In this document: positions 1 through 8,260 of the stretch, piece after piece | Numbering within the stretch: position 1 is the first letter of the stretch | How the letters are laid out: the number at the start of each line of letters is the position of its first letter | NCBI GenBank assembly: GCA_015488125.1 | Contig: WFOJ01000170.1 | Span: forward strand, 1 to 13,128 | Origin: Mariprofundaceae bacterium | GTDB lineage: Bacteria > Pseudomonadota > Zetaproteobacteria > Mariprofundales > Mariprofundaceae | Direction: 5' to 3' | Length of the DNA stretch: 13,128 bases | Notes under the pieces: generated by a model | Database searches by the model: none | Told to the model about the DNA's origin: nothing | What the model saw: only the letters and a program-made list of their open reading frames with translations | Made by a program: the position numbers and the translations under genes

Positions 1-211
1 CGCCAATGCCGGCAATCATCAGCAGCCCCAGCAAAAAGGCCAGCACAATGGCCAGGCCACCGCCGCGGGGCGTGGGCTGTTCATGGGATGAGCGCTCGTT
101 GGGAATATCGAGAAATGCCGTGTGATGCACCATCCACCGCGTTACCGACCAAGCCAGCAGAAACAGCAGTCCGGCAAACAGCACATGGGATAAAAAGGCC
201 TCAGCCGTCAT
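1..211 (-). CDS. Partial WecA/WbpL-type polyprenyl-phosphate glycosyl-1-phosphate transferase (N-terminus only)
   Basis: The reading frame starts at ATG 211-209 and is still open at the left edge, giving 70 codons. The N-terminus has a hydrophobic segment at about residues 10-28, then the motif LDIPNERSSHEQPTPRGGG at 34-52, then a second hydrophobic segment from about 53. The motif D-x-P-N-x-R-S-S-H-x-x-x-x-P-R-G-G-G is typical of the MraY/WecA/WbpL family. These integral inner-membrane enzymes move a sugar-1-phosphate from a UDP-sugar to undecaprenyl phosphate, which begins O-antigen, enterobacterial common antigen or exopolysaccharide synthesis. The catalytic aspartates lie beyond the window, so the substrate cannot be told; the RSSH form fits WbpL/WecA better than MraY. 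The start lies 15 bp after the accA stop and in the same frame, so a single TGA (229-227) plus five codons separate the two. No strong ribosome binding site is visible, which suggests translational coupling to accA. Confidence 0.85.
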   Translation of the reverse strand, partial: MTAEAFLSHVLFAGLLFLLAWSVTRWMVHHTAFLDIPNERSSHEQPTPRGGGLAIVLAFLLGLLMIAGIG

Positions 212-226
212 GCCATAATGACAATA

Positions 227-1189
227 TCACGAATGTTGCTGAAACACACCGATGTTGCGCAAACGTTGCTGACGTTGCTCAAGCAATGTCGGTAACGGCA
301 TCTCCAGCAACTCTTCCAGGGCTGGATGCAGTACCGCTTTCATCATCGTCGCTGCTGTTTCAAGATCGCGGTGTGCGCCCTGCTTTGGCTCGGGGATCAC
401 AGTGTCAATCAGTTGAAGTTCCTGCAAATCCTTCACGGTTGATTTCAGTGCCTCGGCAGCCTGTTCGGCATAGGCACGGTCACGCCACAGGATGGCGGCA
501 CAGCCTTCTGGTGAAATCACCGAATAGGTGGTAAACTCCTGCATGAACAAACGGTCGCCTACGCCAAGGGCCAGCGCACCACCAGAGCCACCTTCGCCAA
601 TCACCGTACACATAACGGGGACTTTCAGCACGGCCAGTTCCATCAGATTGCGGGCAATAGCCTCGCTCTGACCGTGTTCCTCGGCATCAATACCAGGCCA
701 GGCACCGGCGGTATCAATGAACGTCATCACCGGCATGCCAAAGCGTTCGGCCATGTGAAACAGGCGCAGCGCCTTACGGTAGCCTTCTGGCCGGGCCATG
801 CCAAAATTGCGTTTCAGTTTTTCTTTGGTGTCGCGCCCCTTTTGCTGGCCAACAATCATCACCGTGTGTTCGCCAAAACGCGCCGGGCCACCGACAATAG
901 CACCATCATCCGCAAAGGCCCGGTCACCATGCAGTTCCTGAAAATCATCAAACAGCAGGGGAATATAATCCATAAAATAGGGGCGATCGGGATGGCGCGA
1001 CAACTGGGAGATCTGATGCCGTGTGGCATTGCGGTAAATCTGTTCAATCAAACGATCACGCTTCTTGCTCAATTTCTCTACTTCTTCAGCAATATCAATA
1101 GTGTTATTGCTTCCCATACGAGAAAGTTCCTCGATTTTTTCAGATAATTCGGCAATAGGTCGCTCAAATTCGAGATAGGTGAAAGCCAT
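227..1189 (-). CDS. accA: Acetyl-CoA carboxylase carboxyltransferase subunit alpha
   Basis: AccA pairs with AccD to form the cytoplasmic carboxyltransferase that moves the carboxyl group from biotin-BCCP to acetyl-CoA. The product is malonyl-CoA, in the committed step of fatty acid synthesis. The 320-residue protein has the usual family length. It begins MAFTYLEFERPIAEL, with a helical N-terminal region holding a KLSKKRDRL stretch, followed by the crotonase-like fold. Diagnostic motifs are AWPGIDAEEHGQSEAIARNL (about 163-182), GEGGSGGALALG (from 198) and TYSVISPEGCAAILW. I chose ATG 1189-1187, because AAGGA (1200-1196 on the minus strand) lies 6 nt upstream; a TTG codon directly before it could also be read as a start but is too close to that site. 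The gene follows dnaE by 93 bp, the common proteobacterial arrangement, and is followed closely by a membrane glycosyl-phosphate transferase gene. Confidence 0.98.
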   Translation of the reverse strand: MAFTYLEFERPIAELSEKIEELSRMGSNNTIDIAEEVEKLSKKRDRLIEQIYRNATRHQISQLSRHPDRPYFMDYIPLLFDDFQELHGDRAFADDGAIVGGPARFGEHTVMIVGQQKGRDTKEKLKRNFGMARPEGYRKALRLFHMAERFGMPVMTFIDTAGAWPGIDAEEHGQSEAIARNLMELAVLKVPVMCTVIGEGGSGGALALGVGDRLFMQEFTTYSVISPEGCAAILWRDRAYAEQAAEALKSTVKDLQELQLIDTVIPEPKQGAHRDLETAATMMKAVLHPALEELLEMPLPTLLEQRQQRLRNIGVFQQHS

Positions 1190-1215
1190 CAATCTTCCTT
1201 TTTATATCTGTTCGC

Positions 1216-1236
1216 TGCCCTGCCTTGCCCAGGGCA
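1216..1236 (-). promoter_or_regulatory. Hairpin in the dnaE-accA intergenic gap
   Basis: On the minus strand TGCCCTG (1236-1230) and CAGGGCA (1222-1216) form a perfect 7-bp GC-rich stem around a 7-nt loop. It sits between the dnaE stop and the accA ribosome binding site. An alternative short stem, TTGCC/GGCAA, uses the loop bases. The stem is followed by CGAACAGATATAAAAAGG rather than a U tract, so it is not a standard intrinsic terminator. A weak attenuator, an mRNA-processing site or a stabilising structure are all possible. Function is inferred only. Confidence 0.35.
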
Positions 1237-1282
1237 AATGAACGGATATTGTGCCGCTCACGTATCATCGTGGCGGGCAGCA

Positions 1283-4200
1283 TCACGGTGATACAGCGGC
1301 AGGCGTATTTCCCCGGCCGCGTGAGGGCTGCCAGCGACGGCAGCGCACGCGAACCTGTGTTGCATCGAACAGCGTATACAGCTGCCGCTGCACATCAGTG
1401 CTCCAGCGTGGTGCTGTTTCACTGCGCAGGCGCGCTATGCTGCCATCAGCCAGCCGAACTTGAAACTGCCAGCGTACACCGCTTTCCTCCTGCTGCAACA
1501 TTTGCAGTTGTTGCAGGCAGGCCGCATCCAGTGCCAGAGCGCTGGTTTGCACGTCAATGCGCTGCACCAGTTCGGGTAAAACATCATCAATAGCGATCAC
1601 GGCCTCAGCCAACAATGAGGGTTCTTCCTTGCTGCGATCCACCTTGGCGGAGAATAATAAGGGACGTTCTGATTGCAGCAGTTCTCTGCTCTGGCCATAA
1701 ACAGTCGCAAAACACACCATTTCTGCTGATCCCCAGGCATCCTCGATTTGTAAAAAGGCCATGCAGCCACGTGCCGTGCGGTGTTCGCGGATAGCGCTGA
1801 CGCTGGCGGCAATCACCACAGATGTATCATCCGGGCATTGTGCCAGTTCGCCCAAGTGATGGGTGGTCAGGCCATCGCAAAAGGAAAATGCCTCCAGCGG
1901 ATGGCCACTAAGGTAAAACCCGAGGACTTCGCGCTCCGCTTGCAGGCATTCGCCCTGACTCCATGGTTCAACCGGCGCAAACAGCGTGACCTCAGCAGCC
2001 GGTTCGGCGATTTCAAACAGCGATAACTGACGGCTGTTTTCCGCCTTGCGCAAACGCATGGCTTCCTGCAGAGCCTCAGGCAGGCCTTCCAGGCCGGCAC
2101 GAATATGCGGAATCATACTATTCATGGCGCCGGCCTTGATCATGACCTCACAAAAACGTTTGTTCAGCGTGCGTTCTGGCAGGCGTTTGACCAGGTCGGC
2201 AAAACTGGAAAAAGGCCCACCTTGCTGACGCGCCGCGACAATTGCTCTGGCAATTTTCTCGCCTGCGCCCTTGATGGCTGCCATGCCAAAGCGAATCCCC
2301 TTGCCTTCAGGAACGAACTCCCAAAAGGAGGCATTGATGTCAGGTGGCAAAACCTCAATGCCCATCTCCCGGCAATCACGCACCAGGGCGGCAATTTTAT
2401 CGCTGTTGCCAGCATCGCAGGTCATGGTTGCGGCCATGAATGCCTGAGAAAAATGGGCTTTTAGGTAAGCCGTCTGGTAAGATACCAGGGCATAAGCTGC
2501 CGAATGCGATTTATTGAAACCATAACCGGCAAATTTCTCCATCAGATCGAAGGTTTCTTCTGCCTTGGCCAGATCAACGCCGAGTTTTTTGGCTCCAGCC
2601 ATGAAGATTTCACGCTGCCGGGCCATTTCTTCAGGTTTTTTCTTGCCCATGGCACGACGCAGCAAATCAGCCTGCCCCAGCGTATAACCGGCCAGCACCT
2701 GAGCGATTTGCATCACCTGTTCCTGATAGAGAATCACCCCATTGGTTTCCCGAAGAATGGGTTCAAGTTGCGGTAACAAATAGCGGATTTCCCGTCCATG
2801 CTTGCATTCGATATAGGTATCCACCATGCCCGATTCCAGCGGGCCGGGACGGTAGAGCGCCACCAGGGCGATAATATCTTCAAAACAATCTGGCTTCAGG
2901 CGGGTGAGAAGATCACGCATGCCGGAAGATTCCACCTGAAAAACGGCGCCGGTATTGCCCTGCTGCAATAGCTGAAAGGTGGCCGCATCATCCATGGGGA
3001 TGCGCTGAATATCAAAATCCCTGGCGATATCGCGCTCATCATGGGCGTGAATCAGCTTGCAGGCCATATCAATCACCGTCAGCGTTTTCAAGCCGAGAAA
3101 ATCGAACTTGATCAGTCCCATTTTTTCAGCGTTGCCCATATCCCATTGTACAACCTTGCTTTCTTCACCGGCTACCTTGAACAGGGGGGCATGCTCCACC
3201 AGTGGTTCGCGGCCAATAATCACGCCTGCGGCATGTTTGCCAGCGTTACGGTGTTTGCCTTCCAGTTTACGCGCCAGATCAAACAGCCGCGCCACTTCAG
3301 CATCCTCTGCCAGCAGTGCGGCCAGCCGCTCCTCCTGTTCCAGCGCCTTGTTCAGCGTCATTTTCATATCATCGGGAATCAGTTTGGCGATGGTATTGAC
3401 TTTTTCCAGTGGCATGCCAAGGACGCGGCCAACGTCGCGAATCACCGCCTTGGCCTTCATTGAGCCATAGGTGATGATTTGTGCAACGCGCTCTTCACCA
3501 TATTTTTGCGTGACGTAGCGAATCACTTCTTCGCGACGACTCTGGCAAAAATCAATGTCAAAGTCCGGCATGGATACACGTTCGGGATTCAGAAAGCGTT
3601 CAAACAGCAGGCCGTACTTGATGGGATCAAGATCGGTGATCAGCAATACATAAGCGACCAGCGAACCAGCACCAGAGCCACGGCCCGGGCCGACCGGAAT
3701 GCCTTGTTGCTTGGCCCAGCGAATAAAATCAGCAACGATCAGAAAATAACCGGGGAAGCCCATCTGGATAATAATATCCAGTTCGAAATCCAGCCGCTGA
3801 CGATACACCTCCCTGTCTGCATCAGGCGTGCCGGCAAGAATCGCAGGCCAGCGCTGTTCCAGGCCTTCGGCGGCCAGTTCGCGGATATATACATCCAGGG
3901 GCTGATCATCAGGGGTTTGAAAATCGGGAAGTTGATAATGGCCAAACTGGAGATCAACATTGCAACGATTGGCAATATGCAGGCTGTTTTCCAGCGCCTC
4001 GGGCACATCACTGAAGATTTCCCGCATTTCTTCCCACGAGCGAAAATAGCATTCCGGTGTGAAATCACCGGCGACATCATCATTCACCGTGCGATTACTG
4101 CCCAAAGCCAGCATGGCCTCAAAAGCGGGGAAATCCTGACGTTCGGAAAAATGCACGTTATTGCTGGCAACCAGCGGAATATCGAGTTCATGCGCCAGGG

Positions 4201-4819
4201 CGATCAGCTCTTGATTCAGGTCTTCTTGCCGTGCATGCCCATGACGTTGCAGCTCGAGAAAAAAGCAGTTGCGCTGACCATTCTGATTCAGGATTTCCTT
4301 GTATTCGCTGGCCACGCGTCGGGCCATTTCCCGGTCGCCGCGCTGTAAATGCTGCTCTATTTCACCATTCATGCCGGAACTCAGACCAATCAGTCCCTGC
4401 CCCCACTGGCGCAATAATGATTTGTCGATACGGGGTTTGTAGTAAAAGCCTTCCAGATAGGAAATGGACACAAGTTTCAGCAGGTTTTTCCAGCCATGTT
4501 GATTGCGCGCCAGTAACACCAGTTGCGCATAACGCGGGCCGCGTGGGCCTTCGCTGATGCGCCTGGTGTGGTCATCGCAGATGTAGCATTCACAACCCAG
4601 AATCGGCTTGATCCCCAGTTGCATGGCCTTGCTGTAAAAAGCGACGGCGCCGAACAAATTGCCATAATCCGTCAGCGCCAGAGCAGGTTGACGAAGTCGC
4701 ACGGCCTTGTTCAGCATGTCGTCAATGCTGCTGACGCCGCTTAGCAGAGAATAATCGCTATGCGTATGAAGATGAACAAAAGGTGCGAATTTCACCCCGC
4801 AATGATAACCATCTGCCAT
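1283..4819 (-). CDS. dnaE: DNA polymerase III subunit alpha
   Basis: This is the catalytic subunit of the replicative DNA polymerase III holoenzyme. It has an N-terminal PHP domain starting FVHLHTHSDYSLLSG (about 14-28). The C-family polymerase core holds the catalytic pair D419 and D421 in MPDFDIDFCQSRREEV, and a third acidic residue, D573, in KFDFLGL. Later come a helix-hairpin-helix/OB-fold region and a canonical beta-clamp binding pentapeptide QLSLF at 931-935. From ATG 4819 it is 1178 residues, near the 1160 of the E. coli protein. The start is uncertain: GTG 4795 (1170 aa) matches the usual DnaE N-terminus best, ATG 4819 is my compromise, and ATG 4852 is also open. None has a strong ribosome binding site. 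The PHP motif usually read as TDHG is TDYG here and other ligand positions are changed, so this domain is probably not a working nuclease and proofreading would come from a separate epsilon subunit. The promoter must lie in the gap shared with the divergent membrane protein gene. Confidence 0.98.
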   Translation of the reverse strand: MADGYHCGVKFAPFVHLHTHSDYSLLSGVSSIDDMLNKAVRLRQPALALTDYGNLFGAVAFYSKAMQLGIKPILGCECYICDDHTRRISEGPRGPRYAQLVLLARNQHGWKNLLKLVSISYLEGFYYKPRIDKSLLRQWGQGLIGLSSGMNGEIEQHLQRGDREMARRVASEYKEILNQNGQRNCFFLELQRHGHARQEDLNQELIALAHELDIPLVASNNVHFSERQDFPAFEAMLALGSNRTVNDDVAGDFTPECYFRSWEEMREIFSDVPEALENSLHIANRCNVDLQFGHYQLPDFQTPDDQPLDVYIRELAAEGLEQRWPAILAGTPDADREVYRQRLDFELDIIIQMGFPGYFLIVADFIRWAKQQGIPVGPGRGSGAGSLVAYVLLITDLDPIKYGLLFERFLNPERVSMPDFDIDFCQSRREEVIRYVTQKYGEERVAQIITYGSMKAKAVIRDVGRVLGMPLEKVNTIAKLIPDDMKMTLNKALEQEERLAALLAEDAEVARLFDLARKLEGKHRNAGKHAAGVIIGREPLVEHAPLFKVAGEESKVVQWDMGNAEKMGLIKFDFLGLKTLTVIDMACKLIHAHDERDIARDFDIQRIPMDDAATFQLLQQGNTGAVFQVESSGMRDLLTRLKPDCFEDIIALVALYRPGPLESGMVDTYIECKHGREIRYLLPQLEPILRETNGVILYQEQVMQIAQVLAGYTLGQADLLRRAMGKKKPEEMARQREIFMAGAKKLGVDLAKAEETFDLMEKFAGYGFNKSHSAAYALVSYQTAYLKAHFSQAFMAATMTCDAGNSDKIAALVRDCREMGIEVLPPDINASFWEFVPEGKGIRFGMAAIKGAGEKIARAIVAARQQGGPFSSFADLVKRLPERTLNKRFCEVMIKAGAMNSMIPHIRAGLEGLPEALQEAMRLRKAENSRQLSLFEIAEPAAEVTLFAPVEPWSQGECLQAEREVLGFYLSGHPLEAFSFCDGLTTHHLGELAQCPDDTSVVIAASVSAIREHRTARGCMAFLQIEDAWGSAEMVCFATVYGQSRELLQSERPLLFSAKVDRSKEEPSLLAEAVIAIDDVLPELVQRIDVQTSALALDAACLQQLQMLQQEESGVRWQFQVRLADGSIARLRSETAPRWSTDVQRQLYTLFDATQVRVRCRRWQPSRGRGNTPAAVSP

Positions 4820-4951
4820 CCATGCCGCCAGCTTTCCGCCTGAATTCGTCATGGCATCACGGTATGACAGCTTGCACCGGAGGTGTACAGACGTATGCTG
4901 CCGCCGCTTATTCTCTATGTCTGCGCCGGTCGCAGCTTGCAAAGGTGTTGT
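4820..4951. promoter_or_regulatory. Divergent promoter region between dnaE and the membrane-protein operon
   Basis: Both flanking genes read outward from this 132-bp stretch, so it should hold two promoters. On the minus strand TTGCAA (4943-4938 region) is followed after 17 bp by CATAGA, a weak sigma-70-like pair for dnaE. On the plus strand TTGCAC (4873-4878) is followed after 16 bp by TATGCT (4895-4900), a weak pair for the membrane protein gene. The 9-mer CAGCTTGCA occurs twice in direct orientation, at 4868-4876 and 4933-4941. The promoter calls are weak matches; the divergent layout is the main support. Confidence 0.4.
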
Positions 4952-6376
4952 ATGTTTTCACTGATTCGTGATCATTTCTCAGCCCGTCATCTTGGTTTGT
5001 TCGGGCTGTGTGTGATGGCTTTTGTTTATCTGGCCCTGTTTCGTTACGATCTGTATGGTATCGAAGAGGCAGCAGCCAGGGCGCTGTTGATCAATTGGTC
5101 GATTATTCACCAAATCGCCAGTCCTGTGGCCCTGTTCGGGGTGCCGGATTTGCGCGGTTTTCTCTTTGTGCTACTTGACCTGCACTGGGCTGGCAGCCTG
5201 ATTGCCGCCAAGGTATTTACCATGCTGGTGTTGTTTGGCACGTTGCTGGGCTTGTACCGCTGGGCGGAGCGTCATATCGGTGATGAGGCGGCCATGATTG
5301 TGACCGGACTGCTGATTTTGCTTCCCGTCAGCATTATGCAGACAGATGCTGTTGGCGGTGGCATCTATGTGTTTTCCGGTCTGTTGATCATCGCCTGGCT
5401 GGATGAGACGGTGAAAGCCTCGCCGTTTGATGTGCCGGGGCTGATGTTTCTTGAGGCGGCCTTGCTGGCCTTGGTGATCAGCATTCATCCGGCGGGTCTG
5501 GCGGCGGCGGTGGTGTTGCTGCTGAACTGGTGGCGTATGCCTGATGCAAGTAAAGCGAAACGTCGCAATGTGATGATTGCCATGGCGGTTGGCGTGATCA
5601 TTCCGCTGGTGTTGCGCCTGGGCTGGCCGGATGCGGCGGGCTTTAGCGGTGATTTCATGAGCTATCTCAGCAGCATGGTGCTGGGGCCGGAATTACTGCC
5701 TTTTTCGGACCAGTTTCGCCAGGGCGCCGGATTGATTCTTGCCGTGCTGTTGGTACTGGTGTTACTGGTGGCATTGTGGCAACGGCAGCTTGACACACTT
5801 GGCTGGTTTTTGCTGCTGGGCTGCCTGTTGGGTAGCTGGCATGTGAATGATGTCTGGTTGTTTTTGGCGGCGGTTACCCTGCTTTACCTTGGCATTCCCA
5901 TGCTGCTGCAATTGAATGCCAGACTGGGTTTTCGGGGATTGATGGGTCAGCGTGGCCTGGTATTGCTGACCGTGTTTCTGGTGGCAACCATGGCCATGAC
6001 CACTGATCGTCATTACCGCAGCATCGGACAACAGCATTTGATGAACCTGCAGGATCAGTTGATTGATATGATGGCTGCCGATGCCAGCCTGACGGGGAAG
6101 GATTTCATGGCTGCCAGCGAATGGCCAGCGCGTACATTGCTGGCGTGCAAGCGTGATGTGCTGCCCTTGCCTGTTGTCCACGAAGGCGATGATGATCCAC
6201 AGCGCCTGTTGCAGCGCATCAAGGGGGTGACACATGTTTTGTTTGACCCTAGGGAAGAAAAAAACCATCAACTGGCGCAACAGTTCTCGGCGCTGAATCC
6301 CTGGTATGAAACCGTGGCACTGAACAGCGCAGGCGTGGTGCTCAGGGTGCGGCAAGGCGAAACGTCAAGCGAATAG
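4952..6376 (+). CDS. Polytopic inner-membrane protein, possibly GT-C glycosyltransferase-like, function unknown
   Basis: A 474-residue protein with about ten strongly hydrophobic segments, the first at about residues 14-30 and the last around 335-355. A soluble C-terminal domain of roughly 115 residues follows and ends VVLRVRQGETSSE. I do not recognise a named family. The first hydrophobic segment, followed by a loop with an acidic YGIEEAAARALL stretch, then many transmembrane segments and a soluble tail, resembles GT-C glycosyltransferases of the ArnT/PMT type, but no diagnostic motif proves it. I chose ATG 4952 because AAAGG (4941-4945) lies 6 nt upstream and the protein then begins with a short charged N-terminus before the first membrane segment. 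The frame is open upstream to GTG 4883 and ATG 4895, and a GGAGG at 4879-4883 makes the latter worth keeping in mind. The stop codon TAG lies 12 bp before yheS and in the same frame, which suggests one transcript. Confidence 0.9.
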   Translation: MFSLIRDHFSARHLGLFGLCVMAFVYLALFRYDLYGIEEAAARALLINWSIIHQIASPVALFGVPDLRGFLFVLLDLHWAGSLIAAKVFTMLVLFGTLLGLYRWAERHIGDEAAMIVTGLLILLPVSIMQTDAVGGGIYVFSGLLIIAWLDETVKASPFDVPGLMFLEAALLALVISIHPAGLAAAVVLLLNWWRMPDASKAKRRNVMIAMAVGVIIPLVLRLGWPDAAGFSGDFMSYLSSMVLGPELLPFSDQFRQGAGLILAVLLVLVLLVALWQRQLDTLGWFLLLGCLLGSWHVNDVWLFLAAVTLLYLGIPMLLQLNARLGFRGLMGQRGLVLLTVFLVATMAMTTDRHYRSIGQQHLMNLQDQLIDMMAADASLTGKDFMAASEWPARTLLACKRDVLPLPVVHEGDDDPQRLLQRIKGVTHVLFDPREEKNHQLAQQFSALNPWYETVALNSAGVVLRVRQGETSSE

Positions 6377-6388
6377 CATGATCAGACC

Positions 6389-8260
6389 ATGCTGATTCAC
6401 TTCGAAGAGGTCACGCTGCGGCGAGGCAAGCGTGTGTTGCTGGCCGCTGCCACAGGACGCATTCATCGGGGGGATCACATCGGCCTGGTCGGCCATAATG
6501 GCTGTGGTAAATCCACGCTGCTGGCGTTGTTGCGTGGTGAAATGGATGTGGATGCCGGGAACATATGGCGCAGGCAGGACTTGCGACTGGCTCATGTCGC
6601 CCAGGAAACCCCCGCCTTGCCATTGCCTGCACTGGATTATGTATTGCAGGGTGATGAGCGGTGGTGGCAGTTGCATACGGCAATCCAGGCGGCCGAAACA
6701 GCAGGCGATGGCATGGCCCTGACAGCCATGCATGCACGCATGGCAGCGATTGATGGCTATACGACGCAGGCGCGGGCGGCGACGCTGATGCAGGGTCTTG
6801 GTTTTTCGCCGGCACAGTTGCCATTGCCGGTGGCCGGTTTTTCCGGTGGCTGGCGCATGCGGCTGAATCTTGCGCGGGCACTGATGGCACCTGCCGATCT
6901 GCTGTTGCTGGATGAGCCAACCAACCATCTCGACCTTGAAGCCGTGCTATGGCTGGAGCAATGGCTACAGCATTACCCCGGGGCGCTGGTGCTGGTGTCG
7001 CATGACCGGGATTTCCTCGACCGCTGTATCCGGCGGGTATGGCATTTGGCACAGGGGCAGCTGCATGTCCACACCGGTAATTATACCAGTTTTGAACAAC
7101 AACGCAGCGAACAGCTGATGCAACAGCAACAGGCTTATCACCAACAACAGCGCCAGATTGCGCATATGGAAGCTTATATCCGTCGCTTTCGCGCCAAGGC
7201 CAGCAAGGCACGGCAGGCGCAGAGCCGCATCAAGGCGCTGGAGCGCATGCAGCGCCTGTTGCCTGCGCATACCGACTCCCCCTTTCGCTTTGACTTCCCC
7301 GCCGCCGGACATATGCCTACCCCTTTGCTTGAATGCTCCAATGTTGATGTAGGCTACGGTGACCAGGTGATATTGCGAGGCTTGACTTTCAGTCTGTTGC
7401 CGGGTGAACGCCTTGGCTTGCTGGGTAAAAACGGAGCCGGAAAATCGACGTTGATGCGTTTACTGGCAGGTGAAACCAAGGCGTGGCAGGGATACTGCCG
7501 AAGGGCTGAAAGCCTGCGTATTGGTTATTTTGCACAGCATCAGTTAGAGCAGCTTGATGATGAACTCAGTCCGTTCCAACATTTAATGATGCAGCAGCCG
7601 ACATTGTCCGAACAAGCGTGCCGTGATGTACTGGGGCGTTTCGGTTTTGGCGGCGACGCGGCCATGCTGCCCGTCGCTCATTGCTCCGGTGGTGAGCGCG
7701 CCCGCCTGGTGCTGGCCCTGATGGTGCAGCAACAACCGCAGTTGCTGTTGCTGGATGAGCCGACCAATCATCTGGATATGGATATGCGTCATGCGCTGAC
7801 GCTGGCCCTGCAATCGTTTGACGGGGCAGTGCTGCTGGTATCGCATGATCGGCATTTGCTGCGCACAGTGTGCGATGCCCTGTGGCTGGTAGAGGATGGC
7901 AGGGTGCAAGCATTTGATGATGATCTTGATGATTATGCCCGTCTTTGCGAAGCGCAAAGCAAAACGGCAACAGAACCTGTCATGCATGATGGCCCTGACC
8001 GTCGTCAGCAACGCCGACAGGCGGCACAAAAGCGTCAGCAACAGCAGCCGTTGCGGCAACGTATCCGACAGCTTGAACAGGAACTGGAAACATTGCAGCG
8101 GCAATTGCAGATGGTGGAGCAGGAACTGGCTGATCCGGCGCTGTATGAGAAAGAGGCAGGTGATCGCATTGCCACGCTAAGCCGGCAGCAAAAGCACATC
8201 AGTGCCAGCATCGCTGAGCGGGAAGAGGCCTGGCTGGTAGCGCAGGAAATGCTGGAATGA
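6389..8260 (+). CDS. yheS: ABC-F family ATPase YheS
   Basis: A 623-residue soluble ATPase with two ABC domains and no membrane segments. It matches E. coli YheS closely along its whole length as I recall that protein. ABC1 has Walker A GHNGCGKST (35-43), signature FSGGWRMRL (151-159) and Walker B LLLLDEPTNHLD (171-182). The inter-domain linker, about 235-310, contains YIRRFRAKASKARQAQSRIK, the part that enters the ribosomal E site in ABC-F proteins. ABC2 has GKNGAGKST (346-354), CSGGERARL (432-440; a Cys where Phe is common) and LLLLDEPTNHLD (452-463). The C-terminus, about 535-620, is a Gln/Arg-rich coiled coil ending EEAWLVAQEMLE. ABC-F proteins act on translating ribosomes, and YheS has been linked to relief of stalling by certain nascent chains. 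The start ATG has no clear ribosome binding site, so coupling to the upstream gene is likely. The stop overlaps the next start in ATGA. Confidence 0.96.
   Translation: MLIHFEEVTLRRGKRVLLAAATGRIHRGDHIGLVGHNGCGKSTLLALLRGEMDVDAGNIWRRQDLRLAHVAQETPALPLPALDYVLQGDERWWQLHTAIQAAETAGDGMALTAMHARMAAIDGYTTQARAATLMQGLGFSPAQLPLPVAGFSGGWRMRLNLARALMAPADLLLLDEPTNHLDLEAVLWLEQWLQHYPGALVLVSHDRDFLDRCIRRVWHLAQGQLHVHTGNYTSFEQQRSEQLMQQQQAYHQQQRQIAHMEAYIRRFRAKASKARQAQSRIKALERMQRLLPAHTDSPFRFDFPAAGHMPTPLLECSNVDVGYGDQVILRGLTFSLLPGERLGLLGKNGAGKSTLMRLLAGETKAWQGYCRRAESLRIGYFAQHQLEQLDDELSPFQHLMMQQPTLSEQACRDVLGRFGFGGDAAMLPVAHCSGGERARLVLALMVQQQPQLLLLDEPTNHLDMDMRHALTLALQSFDGAVLLVSHDRHLLRTVCDALWLVEDGRVQAFDDDLDDYARLCEAQSKTATEPVMHDGPDRRQQRRQAAQKRQQQQPLRQRIRQLEQELETLQRQLQMVEQELADPALYEKEAGDRIATLSRQQKHISASIAEREEAWLVAQEMLE

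Noticed and set aside
209..229. AccA fused to the downstream membrane enzyme by stop-codon readthrough
   Set aside because: The two frames are in register with only one TGA between them, but no readthrough or recoding signal is seen, and both proteins have normal ends for their families.
674..1147. Plus-strand open frame opposite accA
   Set aside because: It lies fully within accA, with no domain and no ribosome binding site; it is a shadow of the conserved gene.
3041..4348. Long open frames on the plus strand opposite dnaE (about 3041-3463 and 3479-4348)
   Set aside because: They lie wholly inside the strongly supported dnaE gene, show no recognisable domain, and follow the codon pattern of the opposite strand.
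6374..6391. Membrane protein and YheS as one interrupted fusion gene
   Set aside because: They share a frame across a TAG, but YheS begins exactly where its family usually does, so they are separate genes.
6365..7312. Minus-strand open frames opposite yheS
   Set aside because: These are Gln/His/Pro-rich translations that arise from the complement of a Gln/Leu-rich gene; there is no family resemblance.
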